From JAEUMD01 sp036768475 (GTDB lineage: Bacteria > Pseudomonadota > Alphaproteobacteria > Rhizobiales > Hyphomicrobiaceae): a stretch of 64,000 bases of DNA. This document shows positions 1 through 8,707 of this stretch, piece after piece. Location of the stretch: the NCBI GenBank assembly GCA_036768475.1, contig DAIPMW010000005.1, positions 124,001 through 188,000 of the forward strand, read 5' to 3'. Under the pieces are notes generated by a model. That model searched no databases. It was not told the origin of the DNA and saw only the letters and a program-made list of their open reading frames with translations. Both the position numbers and the translations under genes were made by a program. The stretch's first letter is position 1. The number at the start of each line of letters is the position of its first letter.

Positions 1-1
1 C

Positions 2-541
2 AGGCGCTGGACTGCGCTGATTATCGGGTTTGCCGGAGCGATGGTCATGCTGCGCCCGTGGGAGGGTTGGAACGGAGGTGCGGGCACAGGATTTGGTGGC
101 GGTGAGATGGCCGCACTTTTCTCCGCGATGTGCGTCGGCATCATCGGACCGTTGGTGAAGCAGTTGACCGGTGCGGACGATGCGGACCGCATCGTGTTCA
201 TATCGTCGGTAATGATGACTCCCATATCGCTCGTTCCAGCGTTGTTTTTCTGGGGGTGGCCGACGATCGAGCAGTGGCTTTTGCTGATCCTGCTCGGTTT
301 TTTCACAGTGCTAGGGCACATGACGCTGGTCCGCGGTTACGTCGCGACGGACGCGTCGTTGGTCATGACGTTGAAATTCTCAAGGCTGCCATTCGCGGTG
401 CTCCTCGGCTACCTTTTTTTCGCGGAAACAATCGCGGTCACGACCTGGGTCGGAGCATTCATCATTTTTGCCGCCGGTCTCTATATTGTCAGGCGCGAAG
501 CGGTCGTGGTTCGCGAGAAGGAGAGAGCGGAACTCGGTTGA
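2..541 (+). CDS. EamA/DMT-family membrane transporter, C-terminal part
   Basis: The reading frame is open to the left edge, so the start lies outside the window and only about 179 C-terminal residues are visible. They form alternating hydrophobic segments (for example around MAALFSAMCVGIIGPLV, PISLVPALFFWGW and LLLILLGFFTVLGHM) joined by short loops. The end has the typical EamA pattern: a late FSRLPFAVLLGYLFFAE segment, a last helix, then a short charged tail (RREAVVVREK). The family exports or imports small metabolites such as amino acids or nucleosides by drug/metabolite-type transport in the inner membrane. The substrate cannot be told. No partner gene is visible. Confidence 0.8.
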   Translation, partial: RRWTALIIGFAGAMVMLRPWEGWNGGAGTGFGGGEMAALFSAMCVGIIGPLVKQLTGADDADRIVFISSVMMTPISLVPALFFWGWPTIEQWLLLILLGFFTVLGHMTLVRGYVATDASLVMTLKFSRLPFAVLLGYLFFAETIAVTTWVGAFIIFAAGLYIVRREAVVVREKERAELG

Positions 542-584
542 ATGCGCGGCGTACCAGAGCATGTTGGGTAGGTGCCAAAAAAAA

Positions 585-604
585 TGCTGGCCCGCAGGCC
601 AGCA
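585..604. terminator. GC-rich hairpin, terminator-like
   Basis: A perfect 8-bp stem, TGCTGGCC and GGCCAGCA, with loop CGCA. On the minus strand it is followed directly by a run of eight T, the classic intrinsic terminator layout. On the plus strand it is followed by AATTATTT, so it may also end the EamA transcript 44 bases upstream. No minus-strand gene ends just before it. Confidence 0.5.
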
Positions 605-1066
605 AATTATTTGCCCCTTTGACGTCCGTTTGGATGGTTGTGGCGCGAAGGCGTCGCAACCCGCCGCGTGTGCGGCTTCCGGCTCTGGTTCTGGCTCGAC
701 CACAGGCACCGATACATCGTGAGCCTGCAAAGCTACCCGCAAAATTCTACCCCGCAGCGGACTCGAGCGGCCGGAAAGCTGAACCCGCCCGCGCGGCTTT
801 GCAAGCGTCGATTGGTCATGAACAACCGTTTCTTATTTGGCTCACGACCGATGCGGGAATCGCGACGATGAAGACGTTACACGCGTGAGCGTGCTTCATG
901 TTCCTGATCGTCCAATCCGAGCGGGAATTGACACGTGAATCCGGTGATCAATGTCGTGCGCATGACAGCGCAATCGATGCGGGCGACGAACCTCATGTGT
1001 TGTACCAGTCTGCCCTACACCTCTACGTTGCGATGCAATGTGCCGCGTATGCCACAAGAAAATGAA
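605..1066. other. Gene-free stretch
   Basis: I see no credible protein gene here: the open frames lack ribosome sites and show no recognisable domain. The left border is a hairpin whose T-run faces the minus strand, so an unannotated minus-strand transcript is possible. Confidence 0.4.
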
Positions 1067-1094
1067 AACAGCGCTGCACGGTGGCAGCGCTGTT
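1067..1094 (-). terminator. Intrinsic terminator after the ketopantoate-reductase-like gene
   Basis: An 11-bp perfect stem (AACAGCGCTGC with GCAGCGCTGTT) and a 6-base loop. On the minus strand it is followed by a T-rich tract (TTCATTTTCTT). It lies about 60 bases past the stop of the gene at 1153-2181. Confidence 0.7.
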
Positions 1095-1152
1095 AATTGA
1101 TTAGTCTTGCAGAATGTTCCAGGGCTGTGAGCAAGCGCCCGGGCGATCACAC

Positions 1153-2181
1153 TCAGTCGACCACGGTTTCGCCGGGCTCGTCCTCCAGAGCACTTTCGGG
1201 GAAGACCGGGTAGACGCCCGCAACACGTCCCATCTGTTGAGTCAACGCCAGCACCGTGTCGATCGTCGGCGTGGCAACATCGACGAGTCGGCCCATCTCC
1301 TGAACCACGGTCAACAGTGCGTCGAGTTCAATCTGCCGGCCTTTTTCGAGGTCCTGCAGCATGCTCGTGCGGTGAGCGCCGACGGAAGCGGCGCCATTGA
1401 TGCGGCGTTCGATATCGACGCGGAAGTGTGCGCCGATGCGGCGGGCGATGATCTCCGCCTCCTCCATCATCTTGCGGGCGACACCGCGCGTGCCCGGATC
1501 GGTGGCAACCACGTCGAGCGTCGCGTGGGTCAGGGCGGAAATGGGGTTGAAGCAGAGATTGCCCCACAGCTTCAGCCAGATATCGTTGCGGATCTCGGGG
1601 TAGATCTTCGGCTTCAGGCCGGCGGCCTCGAACGCTTCTGCAAGGCGCTTGACGCGCGGTGTTTCCTGGCGCGTCGGCTCGCCGAGGCCGTAGCGGTCGC
1701 CGTAGGTGTGTTTGATTACGCCGGGGGAAATGATCTCGGCGGCCGGATATACGGTGCAGCCGATTGCGCGCTCAGGGCCGAGGGTGTTCCACTGGCGGCC
1801 ATCCGGGTCGACGCTTTCCAGCTGAAGGTTTGCGTACTGGCCTTCGAAGCCGTGGAAATACCACCAGGGAATGCCGTTCTGAGCGGTGACGATGGCGGTG
1901 TCGGGACCAAGCAGCGGCACCATGTTTTCGGCTGCCTCCCATGCCTGGTGGGATTTCAGAGCGACAATCACATAGTCCTGCGGGCCCAGATCGGCGGGGT
2001 TTTGCGCGGCAGGCAGGCGGGCCACCTTCTCTTCGCCGTTGATGATGAGTTTCCAGCCATTCGTGTTGATCGATTCCAGCGTCGCGCCGCGCGCTACGAC
2101 CGAAACATCTATACCGGCCAGTTTCATGAGCACGCCGACATGGGCGCCGATCGCACCGGCGCCATAGATGCAGACTTTCAT
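1153..2181 (-). CDS. panE: Ketopantoate reductase family protein (PanE/ApbA-like)
   Basis: A 342-residue protein with an N-terminal Rossmann fold (GAGAIG at residues 7-12) that binds NADP(H). The NG of TAQNGIP (residues 99-105) and the conserved Lys of NDIWLKLWGN (about residue 204) match the ketopantoate-reductase active site. A C-terminal helical domain (about 195-325) binds substrate. The family reduces 2-dehydropantoate to pantoate for CoA synthesis, but many paralogues of this length act on other 2-oxo or 3-hydroxy acids. No other pantothenate gene is nearby, so the exact substrate is open. The gene is monocistronic with a strong terminator. The start ATG is supported by AGGGAGG 9 bases upstream. 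Confidence 0.75.
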   Translation of the reverse strand: MKVCIYGAGAIGAHVGVLMKLAGIDVSVVARGATLESINTNGWKLIINGEEKVARLPAAQNPADLGPQDYVIVALKSHQAWEAAENMVPLLGPDTAIVTAQNGIPWWYFHGFEGQYANLQLESVDPDGRQWNTLGPERAIGCTVYPAAEIISPGVIKHTYGDRYGLGEPTRQETPRVKRLAEAFEAAGLKPKIYPEIRNDIWLKLWGNLCFNPISALTHATLDVVATDPGTRGVARKMMEEAEIIARRIGAHFRVDIERRINGAASVGAHRTSMLQDLEKGRQIELDALLTVVQEMGRLVDVATPTIDTVLALTQQMGRVAGVYPVFPESALEDEPGETVVD

Positions 2182-2442
2182 TGTATGTACCCTCCCTAAG
2201 TATTCTTGTTTTCTGGCATGCCAATTACAAAGCGGTCACCACTGTCCGGCGTCAAGGGGGGGCGTCAGAGCCGCGATCATTTGGCTCGATTCCTTGCCCT
2301 GATGCGGTGATCGAAAAGCCCGCAGCACTGTTCTCGCTCCGGGCGTCAGGTTCTCGATCTGAACCAAACAAGATCTATTGAAGATTCGTTGCGTGAGGCG
2401 CACGAGGGGAGACTGGCGCACGAGGGGCGAACGCAAAGAAAA

Positions 2443-2472
2443 TGCCCTGCCGGGCGATCGCCTGACAGGGCA
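2443..2472 (-). terminator. Intrinsic terminator for the 2624-2860 gene
   Basis: TGCCCTG pairs with CAGGGCA around a second inner pairing (GGCGATCGCC). On the minus strand the stem is followed by TTTTCTTT. The repeat A copy at 2519-2620 lies between the gene stop and this hairpin. Confidence 0.55.
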
Positions 2473-2518
2473 GTCGGGGAGAAAACGCCAGGATGGCGCG
2501 GTAAACTCAGTGGCCCTC

Positions 2519-2620
2519 GATCGCGCTCATGTTTGAGGGGAAACATGAACGCGATCCAGCACCTTGTTTCGAGCATGCTTTACGCGCTGAACCGCAGCAC
2601 ACTTCAGCTCAACATGCTCC
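2519..2620 (+). repeat. Dispersed repeat A, copy 1
   Basis: About 102 bp. It opens with a long palindrome: GATCGCGCTCATGTTT, a short loop, then AAACATGAACGCGATC. It continues with the conserved block CAGCACCTTGTTTCGAGCAT. It ends with a second nested hairpin (GAGCATG with CATGCTC, inner GCTGAA with TTCAGC). Copies recur at 4427-4531 (inverted), 10169-10272, 59697-59799 and, decayed, at 7783-7890. This copy ends 3 bases before the stop codon end of the minus-strand gene at 2624. Confidence 0.85.
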
Positions 2621-2623
2621 AGC

Positions 2624-2860
2624 TCAGTGCGCTGCGGGCTTGGAGTAGAGAATCTCGAAAGTGCGGCGCGCGGCCACGTCGCGCGGCAGATCGCAGGCCA
2701 GAAAACCGTCGTAGATGTGGCGGGCGGCATTCGCCTGATGGAATGCCGCGCGGGTCAGGCGAAGAACCGCCTTAATGCCAGTCACGACCGCGGGAAGCGT
2801 TGCGGCGGGCTGATGGGACGTGCTCTGGTAGACGCCGTTTCCGATCACAGAGGTGGCCAT
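2624..2860 (-). CDS. Small hypothetical protein
   Basis: A 78-residue protein beginning MATSVIGNGVYQ. The start is chosen because an AAAGGA ribosome site lies about 9 bases upstream; the longer frame has no such signal. The body is mildly basic and helical (VVTGIKAVLRLTRAAFHQA, HIYDGFLACDLP) and ends FEILYSKPAAH. It has no signal peptide or membrane segment, and I do not recognise a family. It is followed by repeat A and a terminator, so it is probably a free-standing transcript. Codon use fits the neighbours and the ribosome site is good, so it is likely real. Confidence 0.55.
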   Translation of the reverse strand: MATSVIGNGVYQSTSHQPAATLPAVVTGIKAVLRLTRAAFHQANAARHIYDGFLACDLPRDVAARRTFEILYSKPAAH

Positions 2861-3254
2861 GGATATTATCCTTTCGTGCTCATGATCATCGGACAACTCC
2901 GATGAGTGCAGCGCCGGATTTGTTTTTTGTGCGCTGCGATAAACATCTGGTATGCCAAGTTTGAAAATCAAGCCAGACGTGACTTTGCATGGGTGCTATG
3001 CATTGATCGTATGGGATAATTTCAGAAAATTCGCCAGGGTGAATATAATTTGTGCATCTGCACAATGAGTTGCCTTGGAGTCAGTTCGCGACGAAATCCG
3101 GCCAAGGTGGTCCCGTGGGGGTATTCAGCGCCGGAAAGGCGCACTATCTGATGGCCCTCGAGTCTGGCTGCAGCGCTCGGATCGGGCGGGTCGCGACCAA
3201 GCCGCGGACACGGTTCGGGGGCCGCCCGCCCATCAAACTTCGGCTGCTATAGCG
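2861..3254. other. Intergenic region between two divergent genes
   Basis: No gene is supported. The stretch carries the upstream regions of the small minus-strand gene (2860) and of agmatine deiminase (3255). An AT-richer patch at about 2990-3060 could hold promoters. I see no clear operator palindrome. Confidence 0.4.
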
Positions 3255-4283
3255 ATGAAAGACATGACCGTAACCGCACAAGCGATCGTCGTGCCGGCGG
3301 AATGGGCTCCGCAACGCGCGATCTGGACTGCCTGGCCGGCCGATCCAGGCGAGTGGAACGGCGATTTAGAGGCGCCACGCCGGGATATCGCTCAACTGGT
3401 CGGCGTGCTGCATGCCTCAGGCAACCGGGTTCGCATTCTGGCCAACGGTGAAGAGGCGGTGGCCTCTGCGCGCGCCGCGCTCTCGGGATTAGCGGAGATC
3501 ATTCCTGCACGGTACGGCGACATCTGGCTGCGGGATACAGGACCGATCTTCGCGCGGTCCGGGGCGGAGCGGGTGGCGTTGCGTTTTGCGACCAACAGCT
3601 GGGGCGGCAAATACGATCTGCCAGACGATGCCACGGTCGGTGACGAGATCGCGCGTCTGTCTGATACCCCGGTTCGAAGGTTCGAGTTCGTACTGGAAGG
3701 CGGTGCGGTCGATCACGACGGCGAGGGCACGGTCCTGACGACGCGGCAGACGCTGCTCAATCCGAACAGAAACGGCTGGTCCAAGCTGCAGGCGGAGATT
3801 GCGCTGTCGAATGCGCTTGGCGCGAAGAAGATCATCTGGATCGACGAGGGTCTGAAAAACGACCATACCGATGGGCATATCGACAACATCGCCCGGTTCG
3901 TCGGACCTGGGCGCGTCGTATGCCAGGCGGCGGCCGGTGCCGACGATCCCAATGCGGCGACGCTCGACCAGATTGCGGCAACGCTTTCGGCAGCCACTGA
4001 TGCGGCGGGACGTAAGCTGGAGGTGATCCGCATCCCCGGCGTCGGGCTTTACCGCAACGTGTTGGGTGAGGTGGGCCCCGCGTCGCACATGAACTTCATC
4101 ATTGCCAACGGTGTGGTGGTGGTGCCGGTTTACGGCACGACGACTGAGGACGCGGCGATTGCGGCGCTGCAGGCGGTTTTCCCGGACCGCAAGGTGGTGG
4201 GCGTGCCGTCGAAGGGCGTGCTGGGCGCGGGCGCTGCTGGCGGCGGCTCGTTCCACTGCATTACGCAGCAGGAGCCGGCTTAA
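3255..4283 (+). CDS. aguA: Agmatine deiminase
   Basis: The 342-residue protein hydrolyses agmatine to N-carbamoylputrescine and ammonia in the cytoplasm, a step of arginine-derived putrescine synthesis. It shows the peptidylarginine-deiminase-like fold motifs in order: WLRDTGPIF (residues 91-99), EGGAVDHDGEG near 145, the catalytic TDGHIDN segment near 205, HMNFIIANG near 280, and the nucleophile Cys335 in GGGSFHCITQQ. The ATG at 3255 is preferred because the frame upstream codes no family sequence and the length then matches the family (340-370). No carbamoylputrescine amidase or polyamine gene is adjacent. Confidence 0.92.
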   Translation: MKDMTVTAQAIVVPAEWAPQRAIWTAWPADPGEWNGDLEAPRRDIAQLVGVLHASGNRVRILANGEEAVASARAALSGLAEIIPARYGDIWLRDTGPIFARSGAERVALRFATNSWGGKYDLPDDATVGDEIARLSDTPVRRFEFVLEGGAVDHDGEGTVLTTRQTLLNPNRNGWSKLQAEIALSNALGAKKIIWIDEGLKNDHTDGHIDNIARFVGPGRVVCQAAAGADDPNAATLDQIAATLSAATDAAGRKLEVIRIPGVGLYRNVLGEVGPASHMNFIIANGVVVVPVYGTTTEDAAIAALQAVFPDRKVVGVPSKGVLGAGAAGGGSFHCITQQEPA

Positions 4284-4426
4284 AGATTGAGTGGGGCCAC
4301 GCGCGACGGTCGTTCCGCGATTTGGCGGCGCGATCCAACGTGCAGCGGGAGCAGGTCGTGCGATGGTGTGGTACCGGTTCGTCCTCGGCCGATAGCCGGA
4401 TTTCACCGACGAGCCGGGCGATGACA

Positions 4427-4531
4427 TAGAGCATGTTGAGCTGAAGTGTGCAGCGGTTCGGCGTGAAAAACATGCTCGAAACAAGGTGCTGGATTGCGTT
4501 CATGTTTCCGTCAAACATGAACGCGATCTAG
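4427..4531 (-). repeat. Dispersed repeat A, copy 2 (inverted)
   Basis: The same element as at 2519-2620 on the opposite strand. The 16-base arms GATCGCGTTCATGTTT and AAACATGAACGCAATC are almost perfect, and the GAGCATG/CATGCTC outer pairing of the second hairpin is kept. It lies 3' of agmatine deiminase and 29 bases past the 3' end of the tRNA-Leu. Confidence 0.85.
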
Positions 4532-4559
4532 CTACCCTCGCCGCTCGCGCCGAAGTCAA

Positions 4560-4646
4560 TGGTGCCCCTGGCCCGACTCGAACGGGCACGTCATTGCTGA
4601 CAACAGATTTTGAGTCTGCCGCGTCTACCGGTTCCGCCACAGAGGC
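4560..4646 (-). tRNA. tRNA-Leu (anticodon CAA)
   Basis: An 87-base gene including an encoded CCA. The acceptor arms GCCTCTG and CAGGGGC pair fully (one G-T). The anticodon stem GCAGA/TCTGT encloses loop CTCAAAA, giving anticodon CAA. A long variable arm (GTCAGCAATGAC) and TTCGAGTC in the T loop mark a class II leucine tRNA. It reads the UUG codon. Confidence 0.93.
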
Positions 4647-4749
4647 AAGCTTGGATCGGTTCGAAGGCGCGCATAATATCCAGTGCAGGGCCTTCGTCAA
4701 CGCGCGAAAGCAGTTCGGGCACAAGCGCGTGCCCGGGAGGTGCTGCAAC

Positions 4750-5112
4750 TCAACCGCCACCGCTCTGGATCAGGAACACACGGCGGTGGATGCACTGGAT
4801 TTCCGCCACCGTCACCTTGTCGCCTGCCGACAGGCCTGCGGCCTGCGTGACGTTGTAGGCGATGATCTCGCGACCATCCGGGAGCTGAACCACGGCAGAT
4901 ACTTCACCCGACATCCCTTCGCCGGGGCTCATCGACAAACGCCAGTGCTGGAAAGTTCCGATGTGGTGGGCGGATGGGGTCAAGGCACAATCGCGCGGAT
5001 TGTTCTCAGCCGGCTTGTGCATCAGCCATGCGGAGAGTGCAGCAACGATGAGCAGGGCCGCGCCACTCGCCATTAGCGCTGTGCGCCAGGAAGTTCTCGT
5101 GCTTGGGGCCAT
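4750..5112 (-). CDS. Small membrane-anchored protein with a beta-rich tail
   Basis: A 120-residue protein. One membrane segment lies near the N-terminus (about residues 12-31, LMASGAALLIVAALSAWLM), followed by a C-terminal part predicted to be beta-strand rich: GEVSAVVQLPDGREIIAYNV, then GDKVTVAEIQ and HRRVFLIQ. The tail presumably faces the periplasm. It resembles the next protein upstream (5291-5632) in architecture and spacing: DGR, then GD-x-[VI]-x-V, then a final R-x-[VF]-x-L strand. Function is unknown. An OB-like or small beta-barrel fold would fit. Confidence 0.6.
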   Translation of the reverse strand: MAPSTRTSWRTALMASGAALLIVAALSAWLMHKPAENNPRDCALTPSAHHIGTFQHWRLSMSPGEGMSGEVSAVVQLPDGREIIAYNVTQAAGLSAGDKVTVAEIQCIHRRVFLIQSGGG

Positions 5113-5290
5113 GCCTTATCGTCCGCGAAGTCGCGCCGGGAGCCATTCGAGCCTCTGGCGGTCAAAAGTGCAAGATCTCGGCGCCGGTTGCGGGAATATA
5201 CCCGGCGGGACCTATTCCGTGTTCGAAATCGAGAGATTGATGCAGATCTTCGCGGGGGCAGCAAGCGGCTCGATCTCAGCCAATCGCTCT

Positions 5291-5632
5291 TTACCGCAGC
5301 GTGAAGGTGGTGCGGCCCGTCAAATGATGGTGCTCGGTCACGTCGATCCGGTCGCCGATATGGGGATCACGGGTGCGGTTGGCGAGCACGGTGACGCGAC
5401 GGCCGTCGTCCAGCTTCACACCGATCTCAAGGCCATCCATGGCGCCCTTGCCGGCGTACGTGGTGACCTTATCCACCGTGCCGGCAATCTTGAGCTTATT
5501 CTCGTGGGCGTCGAGGTCGACGAGAAGGAAACCGCCGACGACTGTTGCCAGGATGGACGCGGCGATGCCAGCCAAGCGCAGCCGGCGCATACGAATTTCG
5601 CGGTCAAGCCGCGCGCGGGTCTCGTGTCTCAT
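5291..5632 (-). CDS. Small membrane-anchored protein with a beta-rich tail
   Basis: A 113-residue protein. The N-terminus is basic (MRHETRARLDREIRMRRLRL), then comes one membrane segment (about 19-40, LAGIAASILATVVGGFLLVD) and a soluble tail with KIAGTVDKVTTYAGKGAMDG, VKLDDGRRVTVLANR and GDRIDVTEHHHLTGRTTF. The beta-strand pattern parallels the protein at 4750-5112, so the two may be diverged copies. It sits 16 bases downstream of ecm on the same strand and may be co-transcribed with it. I recognise no family and infer no enzymatic role. Confidence 0.6.
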   Translation of the reverse strand: MRHETRARLDREIRMRRLRLAGIAASILATVVGGFLLVDLDAHENKLKIAGTVDKVTTYAGKGAMDGLEIGVKLDDGRRVTVLANRTRDPHIGDRIDVTEHHHLTGRTTFTLR

Positions 5633-5648
5633 AGCGTGGTCCTAAAAA

Positions 5649-7667
5649 TCAGGCCGCTTTGGCTTCGCCGGCGACAAGGCGGACGATGTCGGCCATGATG
5701 TCGTTCAGCTGAAAGTTCTTAGGGGTGTAGACGGCGGCGACGCCAAATGCCTTCAACGTCTTTTCGTCCTCGGGCGGGATGATGCCGCCGACGATGACGG
5801 GGACGTCGTCCAGACCCTCTGTGCGCATGCGCTCCATCACTTCCTTGACGAGCGGCACATGGCTGCCCGAGAGGATCGACAGGCCGACGACGTGGACGCT
5901 TTCATCCACTGCGGCACGAACGATCTGCGCGGGTGTGAGACGGATTCCCTCGTAGACAACCTCCATGCCACAATCGCGCGCGCGCACGGCGATCTGCTCG
6001 GCTCCGTTGGAGTGACCGTCAAGTCCCGGCTTGCCGACGAGAAACTTGATGCGGCGACCGAGCTTGTCGGAGACGGTCTCAACGGACGCGCGTACGGCAT
6101 CGAGCGCCGTGTTCTCACGTTGGACAGCGGCTGCAGCAACGCCGGTCGGCGCGCGGTACTCGCCGAAGATCTGGCGCAACAGGCCACCCCATTCACCAGA
6201 CGTCACACCGGCCTTCGCACAGGCAATCGAAGGTTCCATGACGTTGCGGCCTTCTCGTGCGGCGCGTTCCAGCTCAGCGAGCGCATCTTTAACAGCTTTC
6301 TGGTCGCGGGCAGTGCGCCAGGACTGCAAACGCTCGATCTGCTCGGCCTCCACCGCGGGATCGACGACCTGAATGGCGCCGTCGCCGCCTGACAGTGGAG
6401 AGGCTTCCGTCTCGGTCCAGCGATTGACGCCGACGACGACCTGCTCGCCACTTTCGATCGCGGCGAGGCGCGCGGTGTTGCTCTCGACGAGCTTGCGCTT
6501 CATGTAGTCGATGGAGGCCACCGCACCACCCATCTTCTCGATGGCAGAGAGCTCGGCGCGGGCTTCTTCCTTCAGCGCCTCGACCTTGCGCGTGATCTCG
6601 CTCGAACCATCGAAGATATCGGCGTACTCGAGGAGGTCGGTCTCATAGCTCAGGATCTGCTGCATGCGCAGGGACCATTGCTGATCCCACGGGCGCGGCA
6701 GGCCGAGCGCCTCGTTCCAGGCCGGCAGCTGCAGGGCACGGCAGCGCGCGTTCTTCGAGAGTGTGACGCCAAGGGCGGCAATGAGGATGCGGTAGATATT
6801 ATTCTCCGGCTGTTGTTCCGTCAGCCCCAGAGAATTGACCTGCACACCATATCGGAACATGCGGTTCTTGGGATCTGCAACGCTATAGCGCTCGCGGGCA
6901 ATCTCGTCCCAAAGCTCGGTGAAGGCGCGCATCTTGCAGACCTCGGTGACAAACTTGAGGCCGGCGTTGACGAAGAAGGAGACGCGCCCGAATACGTTGC
7001 CGAAACGATCTGCGGGGACTTCGCCGGATGCCTTGACCGTGTCGAGCACCGCAATCGCCGTTGCCAGTGCAAACGCCAGTTCCTGCACCGGCGTCGCGCC
7101 TGCTTCCTGCAGGTGATAGGAGCAGACGTTGGTCGGGTTCCACTTCGGCACGTTCGCGGTGGAGAAAACGATGGTGTCCTTGATGAGCTTCAACGATGGC
7201 TCGGGCGGGAACACGTAGGTGCCGCGCGAGAGATATTCCTTGATGATGTCGTTCTGTATGGTGCCGGTCAGTCTCTTGCGGTCGGCGCCCTGCTCGTCGG
7301 CAACCGCGATGTAAAGTGACAAGAGCCAGGCCGCGGTGGCGTTGATGGTCATGGACGTATTCATCTGCTCGAGCGGGATGCCGTCGAGCAAGGTCCGCAT
7401 GTCACCGAGATGGGAGACAGGGACGCCGACCTTGCCCACTTCGCCGCGGGCCAGTTCGTGGTCGCTGTCGTAACCGGTCTGGGTGGGAAGATCGAAAGCG
7501 ATCGACAGGCCGGTCTGTCCTTTGGCCAGGTTCGTCTTGTAGAGTGCGTTCGATTTGGCGGCGGTGGAATGGCCCGCGTAAGTGCGGAAGAGCCAGGGCT
7601 TGTCCTTTGCGGGAGCGTTGGCGTTGGCTGCGGTCTTCTCCGAGGTGGCGCTTGTCTTGTCGGCCAT
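5649..7667 (-). CDS. ecm: Ethylmalonyl-CoA mutase (coenzyme B12-dependent)
   Basis: The 672-residue enzyme converts (2R)-ethylmalonyl-CoA to (2S)-methylsuccinyl-CoA in the ethylmalonyl-CoA pathway, which serves acetyl-CoA assimilation and glyoxylate regeneration in serine-cycle methylotrophs. The N-terminal TIM-barrel segment AFDLPTQTGYDSDHELARGE carries the Ecm/MeaA pattern rather than the DLATHRGYDSDHPRV-type pattern of methylmalonyl-CoA mutase. A single-chain C-terminal B12 domain has the base-off DxHxxG motif in KPGLDGHSNGAEQ (about residue 560). The start at 7667 is chosen for the AAGGGA site and because upstream residues look random. ccrA, the preceding step, lies 1 kb away on the other strand. 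Confidence 0.92.
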   Translation of the reverse strand: MADKTSATSEKTAANANAPAKDKPWLFRTYAGHSTAAKSNALYKTNLAKGQTGLSIAFDLPTQTGYDSDHELARGEVGKVGVPVSHLGDMRTLLDGIPLEQMNTSMTINATAAWLLSLYIAVADEQGADRKRLTGTIQNDIIKEYLSRGTYVFPPEPSLKLIKDTIVFSTANVPKWNPTNVCSYHLQEAGATPVQELAFALATAIAVLDTVKASGEVPADRFGNVFGRVSFFVNAGLKFVTEVCKMRAFTELWDEIARERYSVADPKNRMFRYGVQVNSLGLTEQQPENNIYRILIAALGVTLSKNARCRALQLPAWNEALGLPRPWDQQWSLRMQQILSYETDLLEYADIFDGSSEITRKVEALKEEARAELSAIEKMGGAVASIDYMKRKLVESNTARLAAIESGEQVVVGVNRWTETEASPLSGGDGAIQVVDPAVEAEQIERLQSWRTARDQKAVKDALAELERAAREGRNVMEPSIACAKAGVTSGEWGGLLRQIFGEYRAPTGVAAAAVQRENTALDAVRASVETVSDKLGRRIKFLVGKPGLDGHSNGAEQIAVRARDCGMEVVYEGIRLTPAQIVRAAVDESVHVVGLSILSGSHVPLVKEVMERMRTEGLDDVPVIVGGIIPPEDEKTLKAFGVAAVYTPKNFQLNDIMADIVRLVAGEAKAA

Positions 7668-7782
7668 GCCGGTTCCCTTGGTTCTTCGGTATCGTTTTAG
7701 AGGGACGTGTGAGGCCCCGACTCGACGCAATCCTCGGCCATTCTGCCCCCGATTGAGCGCCGCCCCGAGCTGATGCCGGTGC

Positions 7783-7890
7783 CTGGATCGCGTTCAAGTT
7801 TCATGGAAATACGTCGACGATCCAATCTTGCAGTTTGAGCGTGTTTTGGTGCCGAACTGAAGCAAAGTTCAGCCCGACAATGCTCTAAGC
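7783..7890 (+). repeat. Decayed copy of repeat A
   Basis: Starting at CTGGATCGCGTTCA, the stretch keeps the order of repeat A landmarks (GATCGCGTTCA, GTTT, GGAAA, GATCCA, TTTGAGC, TTCAGC, final CTCTAAGC) but with many substitutions, so the palindromes are largely lost. I aligned it by eye. It lies upstream of ecm. Confidence 0.4.
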
Positions 7891-8087
7891 TACAAGAGCG
7901 CATGCTGCAAAGCAAAAGCGTCCTTGGGCTTGGGTTGGTTGCGATTGCAGCAGCGAGTTGTTGGCCTGCAGCATAGCGAAGGGCGGCCAGCCGGGCTCGC
8001 CCGTGGATCGCATGGGCGATTGGGGCATGCGCCGTGATGCTGCGATGCGGTGGAGACGGAGCGTATTGGGGTTCGGCGAAGACGCGG

Positions 8088-8429
8088 CTAGCGAGAACCA
8101 GGGCGGCGCTCGACCTTCTGCCGGCTGGCGTCCGCAATGGCATTTATGACGCGCATGAGGAGCAGGGAGACGAGCAGCGCGATAACCATGCCGACGGTGC
8201 TCAGCGCGATCAGGTTCACTTCCGGCTCGGGTAGCGGGATCACCTCGAACTCGTAGCTCATGAAGTTGATAAAGAGCGCACCGATCTGGAATGCCAGCAT
8301 GAACAATGCGGTCAGCATGCGCGATTCGACGATCTGCTGCATGATGTAGCCAGCAACCGCGACCAGCGACACGATGATCATCCACGTCGACATGTTTAAC
8401 GTACTGATATACGTATAGAAATTACTCAT
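8088..8429 (-). CDS. Small integral membrane protein between ecm and ccrA
   Basis: A 113-residue protein with three likely membrane helices: about 15-33 (TWMIIVSLVAVAGYIMQQI), 38-58 (MLTALFMLAFQIGALFINFM) and 70-97 (VNLIALSTVGMVIALLVSLLL), then a basic C-terminal tail. No catalytic motif is visible and I do not recognise a family. It is transcribed in the same direction as ecm, 420 bases upstream of it, and diverges from ccrA. An alternative start is the internal MSTWMII at 8393. A role linked to the ethylmalonyl-CoA pathway is suggested only by position. Confidence 0.6.
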   Translation of the reverse strand: MSNFYTYISTLNMSTWMIIVSLVAVAGYIMQQIVESRMLTALFMLAFQIGALFINFMSYEFEVIPLPEPEVNLIALSTVGMVIALLVSLLLMRVINAIADASRQKVERRPGSR

Positions 8430-8707
8430 GTTCCGGGCGTCCCAAAGGGCTGCTTGTGCTGCTTTCAGCCGAGTGTGCGTCGCAATAACTCGTTTCAGAT
8501 TAGTTTCACATTCTTAACAATTCGTGCAAAGGCTGCGACGGGTTGCCTGCGGGGACTTTATTGCAGCGCAAAAACGTGCTTCTCTCCGGCCTCAGGCCGC
8601 TATGCTGCGCTGCATCGTCTAAGGGGGCGGGCGTGTGGAAGCGGTCGAAACAGACATCCGGATCGAACCGGATCCACCACCAGATCGTGCCGGGAGACGA
8701 AGCCATC

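Noticed and set aside
130..888. Long open frame overlapping the EamA gene on the same strand
   Set aside because: Its residue composition (Arg/Ala/His-rich, no domain) is that of an out-of-frame reading of GC-rich DNA, and the EamA frame clearly codes for membrane helices.
1114..2199. 361-codon plus-strand frame opposite the ketopantoate-reductase-like gene
   Set aside because: It is antisense to a gene with clear Rossmann and active-site motifs; the translation shows no family pattern.
5649..7667. Methylmalonyl-CoA mutase large subunit
   Set aside because: The barrel motif reads DLPTQTGYDSDHELARGE, the ethylmalonyl-CoA mutase form; ccrA next door supports this.
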